Under the pieces are notes generated by a model. The model had not been told where the DNA came from, ran no database searches, and saw only the letters and a program-made list of their open reading frames with translations. Shown here piece by piece: positions 17,049-21,608 of a stretch of 21,608 nucleotides of DNA; the stretch's first letter is position 1; the number at the start of each line of letters is the position of its first letter. This DNA comes from Enterobacteriaceae bacterium UBA2655. Its GTDB lineage: Bacteria; Pseudomonadota; Gammaproteobacteria; Enterobacterales; Enterobacteriaceae. A program made the position numbers and the translations under genes. Location: positions 1-21,608 of the forward strand of contig DENB01000067.1 of assembly GCA_002359495.1 (NCBI GenBank), given 5' to 3'.

Positions 17049-19162
17049 TGCGCGCTTCGCTACTGAATTTGCTTAGCCATCGTCTGCTCTGGAGCTTTAT
17101 CGGCATTACCGCGCTCAGCTGCGTGCTGTGGATGCTCGGCCCGCTCTGGAGCTGGGGCGATACCCGCCCGCTTGAGCCGGTATTTCCTCGTCAGATGACG
17201 GTGGGCCTGCTCTACTTTTTCTGGATCCTGTTTCAGCTTATTCCCTCGCTGTATCGCGCCTGGTTCAACAGCAAGCTGATCACCCGCCTGCAGCAGAGCA
17301 GCCTGGATGAGGCCTCCGATCTCCAGGCCACTCAGGAACTGCTGACCCAACGCTTCAACGACGCGGCGGTATTGCTGAAACGCACCCAGTTCGGCCGACG
17401 TCGCCAGGGCGGCTGGCTGGCGCGCTTTAACGCGCATTACCTTTATCAGCTTCCCTGGTATCTGATGGTGGGCGCCCCCGGCGCGGGCAAAACCACCGCG
17501 CTGCTGAACGCTGGGCTCGATTTTCCGCTGACCGACAGCCTGGGGAAAACCGCCGTTCGCGGCATCGGCGGCACCCGCCACTGCGACTGGTGGTTTACCG
17601 ACAGCGCGGTGCTGATCGACACCGCAGGCCGTTACGCCCTGCAGGAGAGCCAGCGCGCCCGCGACGCCGGCGAATGGCAGACCTTTATCAACCTGCTGAA
17701 GCGCTACCGCGCCCGTCAGCCGATCAACGGCGTCATCCTGACCATCAGCGTGGCCGATCTGCTGAGCGATTCCGCCGAAGCGCGGGTGGCGCAGGCGACC
17801 GCGCTGCGACAGCGCATGGTCGAGCTGCATCAGCAAACCGGCATTCACTTTCCGGTCTATGTCATGGTGACCAAAACCGACCTGCTGAAAGGATTTATGA
17901 GCTATTTCGGCGCGCTGGAGAAGCGTCAGCGCGACGCCATCTGGGGCTTTACCTTTCCCTGGGAGCCGGGCAAGCCGCAGAAAGAGAGCTGGCAGGACAG
18001 CTTCAGCCCGCAGTTCCGCCAGCTTGAGCAGCAGCTTCAGCTGCAGCTGCCGCGCCATATGGCGCAGGATCGCGATCTCGCGCGCCGCGCCGACTGTTTT
18101 CTGTTTCCGCAGGAGTTCGCCTCGCTGCGCCCGCTGCTGTACTCCTGTCTCGACATCATCTTCTCCGGCGATCAGGATGAGGTGGCCTGGTCGGCGCGTG
18201 GGCTGTTCTTCACCAGCGGCACCCAGGAAGGCCTGCCCTTTGACCGCATCATGGGCGAGCTGAACCGTAAGCTCCAGCTGCCGCAGGCAGGCCAGCATAC
18301 TATCGCCGCCTGGGACAGCGTCAATCGCGCCAGTCCCGTTCCCAGCAATAAAGAGCAGAGCTTTTTCATTCGCGATCTGCTGAGCGATCTGATTTTCAAA
18401 GAGCGCGGCCTCGCCGGCAGCAACCGCCACTGGGAATACCGCAATCAGCTTTTCCACTGGATCGGCTACGGCGTGCTGGCTGGCGCCCTGCTGATTTTGT
18501 CCGGCCTGCTGCTGACCAGCTACTATCAAAATCAGCGTTATCTGGATCAGGTCGCCGCGCGTATCCCCGCTCTGGTGCAGCAAAGTCAGCAGGTGATCCA
18601 TCAGCCTGCTGATAATATTTTCGATCTGCTACCCTTTTTGAATAACCTGGTAAAATTGCCGCTCTCGGATCGTTTTTCGCTCGATAATCCGCCGCTTACC
18701 ATGCGCGTTGGGCTTTATCGCGGCAATCAGGTTAGCGATGCGGCCTGGGTGCTTTATCAAAATGCGCTTAAGTCTTTGTTACTGCCGCGCGTGGCGCAGC
18801 AAATCACTAATCTGCTGCGCAACGATAAAGGCGGCGACAATGAATACAGCCGCAATGCGCTGCGCGCCTACCAGATGCTCTATCAGCCGCGTAATTACGA
18901 CGGCGAGTTTCTGCGCGGCTGGCTGATGAAAAACCTGCAGCGCGATTTGCCGGCTAACGTCAGCGCGCGCGATCTGCAACAGCTTGACTGGCATCTCAGC
19001 CAGCTGCTCGATCAGCAGATCCAGTCATCGCCCTATGCGCGCGATAACGCGCTGATGATGCGTAAGCTGGCGGATAACCTGAAAAAGGCGGGCAGTACCG
19101 ACAATACGCTGGCTGCCGCGCCTTTTTCGCCGGCCAAACAGCCGGTCCGCCGGGATGAGTGA
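17048..19162 (+). CDS. tssM: TssM (IcmF), T6SS inner-membrane subunit, short form lacking the C-terminal region
   Basis: A 704-residue protein; most TssM proteins are about 1,100-1,200. Transmembrane helices lie near 13-31 and 50-68. A cytoplasmic GTPase-like domain follows, with Walker A GAPGAGKTT (142-150), VLIDTAGR (188-195) and TKTD (275-278), all intact. The third helix is at about 472-490. Only about 210 periplasmic residues remain, matching the start of the IcmF-related region and ending soon after SSPYARDNALMM, then a loose polar tail. The missing part is where TssJ and the outer-membrane complex normally bind. The stop is read cleanly and tagF follows after 13 bases, so no leftover fragment is visible. 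Base composition drops to 40-60% GC at about 18600-18780 against about 63% in a sampled line earlier in the gene. It may be a working short variant or a decayed gene. Confidence 0.88.
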   Translation: MRASLLNLLSHRLLWSFIGITALSCVLWMLGPLWSWGDTRPLEPVFPRQMTVGLLYFFWILFQLIPSLYRAWFNSKLITRLQQSSLDEASDLQATQELLTQRFNDAAVLLKRTQFGRRRQGGWLARFNAHYLYQLPWYLMVGAPGAGKTTALLNAGLDFPLTDSLGKTAVRGIGGTRHCDWWFTDSAVLIDTAGRYALQESQRARDAGEWQTFINLLKRYRARQPINGVILTISVADLLSDSAEARVAQATALRQRMVELHQQTGIHFPVYVMVTKTDLLKGFMSYFGALEKRQRDAIWGFTFPWEPGKPQKESWQDSFSPQFRQLEQQLQLQLPRHMAQDRDLARRADCFLFPQEFASLRPLLYSCLDIIFSGDQDEVAWSARGLFFTSGTQEGLPFDRIMGELNRKLQLPQAGQHTIAAWDSVNRASPVPSNKEQSFFIRDLLSDLIFKERGLAGSNRHWEYRNQLFHWIGYGVLAGALLILSGLLLTSYYQNQRYLDQVAARIPALVQQSQQVIHQPADNIFDLLPFLNNLVKLPLSDRFSLDNPPLTMRVGLYRGNQVSDAAWVLYQNALKSLLLPRVAQQITNLLRNDKGGDNEYSRNALRAYQMLYQPRNYDGEFLRGWLMKNLQRDLPANVSARDLQQLDWHLSQLLDQQIQSSPYARDNALMMRKLADNLKKAGSTDNTLAAAPFSPAKQPVRRDE

Positions 19163-19175
19163 TAACGAGGTGATT

Positions 19176-19874
19176 ATGGCAGACCGCAACGTCCCCGGCT
19201 GGTACGGAAAGCTGCCGTCGACCGGCGATTTTTTACGTCATCGCCTGACGGAAAAAAAAGTTGCACTCTGGAACCACTGGTTTCAACAAGGTCTGGCGCA
19301 CTGGCAGCATCAGGATGCGGCCTCCACCACCCGTTTTCTGCGCGCGCCGGTGTGGAACTTCGTGCTGCCGGTCACGCCGGGCCTGCAACAGATCCAGATG
19401 GGATGCCTGCTGCCGAGCTGCGATCGCGTAGGCCGCGCCTGGCCTCTGCTGGCGGTCAAGACCTTTTCGCTCAGCCAGTGGCATCCGGCGCAGCTGGCTA
19501 TCTCCGGCGACTGGTTTCAGGATCTCGGCGCCACGCTGTTTCGGGCCGTGCGCGACCAGCAGAGCGCCGACTGGCTGGAGCAGGGCCTGCGCGCGCTGCC
19601 GCCGCTGATGGTGCCGGAAAAGCAGCAGTCGGCGATTATGGATGTCATCGGCTACCGGGATCTGCCCTGCACCCTGAGCTGGCGCGAGGTGGCGGAACGT
19701 TTCGATCCGCAGCAGCATATCAGTTACTGGTGGAGTAACCGCAGCGACGGTTTCGCCCATGCGACCCACAAGCATAGCGGCAACCTCACGGCGCAGCTTT
19801 TTTCATTATTATTTAATCCGGCGGCAGGCGCGCAGCCGGGCCGTAACGGACTTTACCCGCCGATGTTCGAGTAG
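19176..19874 (+). CDS. tagF: TagF, T6SS-associated post-translational repressor
   Basis: A 232-residue protein of the TagF/ImpM family. It opens with PGWYGKLPSTGDFLRHRL (residues 7-24), the family hallmark, and continues with RAPVWNFVLP, GCLLPSCDRVGRAWPLL and YWWSNRSDGF. TagF represses type VI assembly independently of the kinase-phosphatase pair, in known cases by binding the FHA scaffold; it acts in the cytoplasm. The ATG at 19176 is preferred because GAGGTG stands just before it. An earlier in-frame ATG at 19155 would overlap tssM by 8 bases and has no ribosome site. No PP2C domain is fused to it here, unlike some Rhizobiales versions; the phosphatase is a separate gene downstream. Confidence 0.9.
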   Translation: MADRNVPGWYGKLPSTGDFLRHRLTEKKVALWNHWFQQGLAHWQHQDAASTTRFLRAPVWNFVLPVTPGLQQIQMGCLLPSCDRVGRAWPLLAVKTFSLSQWHPAQLAISGDWFQDLGATLFRAVRDQQSADWLEQGLRALPPLMVPEKQQSAIMDVIGYRDLPCTLSWREVAERFDPQQHISYWWSNRSDGFAHATHKHSGNLTAQLFSLLFNPAAGAQPGRNGLYPPMFE

Positions 19875-19907
19875 GGTTTGATTTGCCCTTTCAATACGGG
19901 ATGACTC

Positions 19908-21041
19908 ATGCAATTTACCATTGTGCAGTGCAATACGGATGTGCCGGTGAAAACCTTTGTGTTTCAGCCGCCCGGCGGCACCATCGGCCGCAGCCAGGAT
20001 AACGATCTGGTGTTGCCGGATGAAACGCGCGCCATTTCCCGCCTGCAGGCGCTGGTTCATCTGTCGCCGGACGGCGAATGCCGCCTGACCAATCACGGCA
20101 GCGTGACCTCGGTGGTGCTCAACGGCCAGCCGCTGGCGCGCGGACATCAGGTGTTGCTGCAGCATGGCGATGCGCTGAATATCGGCGAGTATCAGCTGGA
20201 AGTGCAGCAGCCGGGCCATGAGGACGCCGCTCAGGACGATCCCCTCTCCCTGTTCGACGCCGCCGCAGAGCCGGACGATCCGCTGGGGATTCTGACGCCG
20301 GAAACGCCGACGGCGGCGCATCCCGAAAGCGAACCTGTCGCGGCGCGTCAGGAGCGGCGGACCAGCGCGCGCCTCGGCATCGATCCGCTGCCGGCCGATA
20401 CCCCGCGTCCCGCCAGCGCCCCCTGCGAAGATGAAAAATTGATCGCCGCGCTGCTGGAGGGCATGGGGCTGAACAACGGCCACGCGACGCCGATCGACGA
20501 GGAGCAGATGCGCATTACCGGACGCATGCTCAGCCTGTTTTCCCAGGGTACAGTGGCGCTGCTGTCGTCGCGTTCGATTCTCAAGCGCGGCGTGAAGGCG
20601 GAGATGACCATGATCCTCAACGAAGCCAACAACCCGTTTAAGATTTTGCCTTCCGGCAAGACGGTGCTGATGCAGATCTATCAAAGCCAGATGCCCGGCT
20701 TTATGCCGCCGGAGCAGGCGGTGCGCGATGCGCTGGTGGATTTGCAGGCGCATCAGTTGGGGATGATCGGCGGGATCCGCGCCATTATCGCCGCCATGCT
20801 GCAATCCTTTAATCCGCAACAGCTGGAAGAGCAGGCCAAAGCAGACGGCGCGCTGCCGAAGCTTCCCTTCTCCGTCGCGCGCAAGGCCGCGCTCTGGGAT
20901 TATTTTATTCGCAACTACCAGCGCACCGCCGGCGAAATCGAAGATGACTTCCATACGCTGTTTGGCGAAGCCTTTTTGCACGCCTACGATATGGAAGTCA
21001 ACCAGTACAAAGATTCGCAGACCCGGGCGGATGAAGCATGA
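19908..21041 (+). CDS. tagH: FHA-domain T6SS scaffold protein (TagH/Fha)
   Basis: A 377-residue cytoplasmic protein. An N-terminal FHA domain covers about residues 5-98, with GTIGRSQDNDLVLPDE (24-39) and NG at 72-73. A Pro/Asp/Ala-rich linker runs to about 175. The C-terminal conserved type VI FHA domain follows, about 177-370, with GRMLSLFSQG, NPFKILPSG and FHTLFGEAFLHAYD. In characterised systems this protein is phosphorylated by PpkA, binds through its FHA domain and triggers assembly. The usual SRxHA motif is SRLQA here (44-48), and the phosphothreonine-loop Asn is not in its usual context, so binding may differ. It starts 33 bases after tagF and overlaps the phosphatase gene by 4 bases. 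Confidence 0.9.
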   Translation: MQFTIVQCNTDVPVKTFVFQPPGGTIGRSQDNDLVLPDETRAISRLQALVHLSPDGECRLTNHGSVTSVVLNGQPLARGHQVLLQHGDALNIGEYQLEVQQPGHEDAAQDDPLSLFDAAAEPDDPLGILTPETPTAAHPESEPVAARQERRTSARLGIDPLPADTPRPASAPCEDEKLIAALLEGMGLNNGHATPIDEEQMRITGRMLSLFSQGTVALLSSRSILKRGVKAEMTMILNEANNPFKILPSGKTVLMQIYQSQMPGFMPPEQAVRDALVDLQAHQLGMIGGIRAIIAAMLQSFNPQQLEEQAKADGALPKLPFSVARKAALWDYFIRNYQRTAGEIEDDFHTLFGEAFLHAYDMEVNQYKDSQTRADEA

Positions 21042-21608
21042 AAATTGTCTATTCAGGCCACAGCCAACAAGGCCTGCGTGAAGAAAATCAGGACCGCGCC
21101 GGCGCAGAAGTCAACGACACTCGCGCCTGTTTTCTGGTGTGCGATGGCGTGGCCGGCCTGCCCGGCGGCGATCGGGCGGCGCAGCTCGTGCGGGATACCC
21201 TGCTGAATCAGTTAAGCCGCAGCGACGACTTCTCGCCGCAGTCGACCCGGGAAGCGGTAAATTATTGCCAGCAGACGCTGCGCAAGGCGCAAGAGATAAA
21301 TCCGAATTTTTCCCGCATGAGCACCACCCTTGCCGCCCTGTTTATCGATCGCGAAAAGCAGCTTGCCTGGTGGGCGCACGCCGGTGACAGCCGGGTTTAC
21401 CACTTCCGCCACGGGGCGCTGCGCCAGGTCACGCGCGACCATAGCCTGGCGCAGCAGCTGAAAGAAGCTGGCTATGAAAATACCGGTATTAACAGTAATT
21501 TACTCTATAATGCGCTCGGGGCGGAGCCGCAGCGTCCGGCCAGCTTCAGCGAGATCGTGCCGCTGGCGGATGGCGATGCGTTTTTGGTCTGCACCGACGG
21601 TTTCTGGC
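21038..21608 (+). CDS. pppA: PppA, PP2C-type protein phosphatase of T6SS control (C-terminus outside the window)
   Basis: The first 190 codons are present; the gene runs off the right edge. It begins MKIVYSGHSQQGLREENQDR and carries the PP2C motifs in order: ENQDR (16-20), CDGVAGLPGGD (35-45), MSTTLAAL, AGDSRVYHF, TRDHSL and CTDGFW at the edge. The aspartates that bind the two metal ions in this family are visible. PppA removes the phosphate that PpkA places on the FHA protein, resetting the secretion system. Its ATG overlaps the stop of the FHA gene (ATGA), so the two are translated together. A PpkA-type kinase is expected nearby but is not in the window. Confidence 0.92.
   Translation, partial: MKIVYSGHSQQGLREENQDRAGAEVNDTRACFLVCDGVAGLPGGDRAAQLVRDTLLNQLSRSDDFSPQSTREAVNYCQQTLRKAQEINPNFSRMSTTLAALFIDREKQLAWWAHAGDSRVYHFRHGALRQVTRDHSLAQQLKEAGYENTGINSNLLYNALGAEPQRPASFSEIVPLADGDAFLVCTDGFW

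Noticed and set aside
17060..18601. Minus-strand open frame of 513 codons opposite tssM
   Set aside because: The plus strand encodes clear TssM motifs; the antisense translation has no recognisable fold and its length follows from high GC content.
17048..19874. Frameshift as the cause of the short TssM
   Set aside because: The sequence directly after the TssM stop is an intact tagF with its own ribosome site, and no TssM-like C-terminal residues were seen in any frame there, so a simple frameshift does not explain it.
19809..20981. Minus-strand open frame of 390 codons opposite the FHA gene
   Set aside because: The composition is low-complexity Arg/Gln/His and it lies against a confidently identified gene.

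Overview
The window looks like the chromosome of an enterobacterium. The evidence is a GC-rich, densely packed sequence, an ast arginine-catabolism operon in the E. coli order (astC-astA-astD), a YchO-type inverse autotransporter and the style of the type VI secretion (T6SS) genes. The mix resembles Erwiniaceae such as Pantoea or Mixta, but that placement is inference. No tRNA, rRNA, CRISPR array, insertion sequence or phage gene was seen.

Layout. (1) Bases 1-2382, minus strand: astC, astA and the first 45 codons of astD, overlapping by 4 bases at each junction, behind a good sigma-54 type promoter at 2465-2481. (2) 2775-4226, minus strand: a lone YchO-like outer-membrane inverse autotransporter. 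(3) 4458-10342, minus strand: a six-gene catabolic operon, in transcription order SDR dehydrogenase, sugar-binding protein, DUF2291 lipoprotein, double ABC ATPase, permease and a second SDR dehydrogenase, closed by an intrinsic terminator. A divergent DeoR-family regulator follows at 10717-11535. The 374-base divergent region holds three copies of a TTTCG-NN-CRAAA operator, a strong CRP-like site placed at about -41.5 from a candidate -10 box, and a 12-bp palindrome. Together these read as an inducible, catabolite-controlled uptake and oxidation system for a pentose- or polyol-like carbon source whose identity is unknown. (4) 11860-14705, plus strand: a DUF2946 membrane protein and an OprC-type TonB-dependent copper receptor that keeps the CxxxM and HxM copper ligands. 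(5) 15260 to the right edge, plus strand: a T6SS gene group containing an SH3-like lipoprotein, TssL with a peptidoglycan-binding domain, an unusually short TssM, TagF, an FHA protein and the start of a PP2C phosphatase. The last three are the known threonine-phosphorylation control module of T6SS.

Most worth following up: the uncharacterised DUF2291/ABC/two-SDR system with its readable regulatory region; the TssM that stops after about 704 residues and so lacks the C-terminal periplasmic part that normally contacts TssJ, next to a leading SH3-like lipoprotein that could be part of a modified envelope anchor; and the pairing of DUF2946 with the copper receptor.
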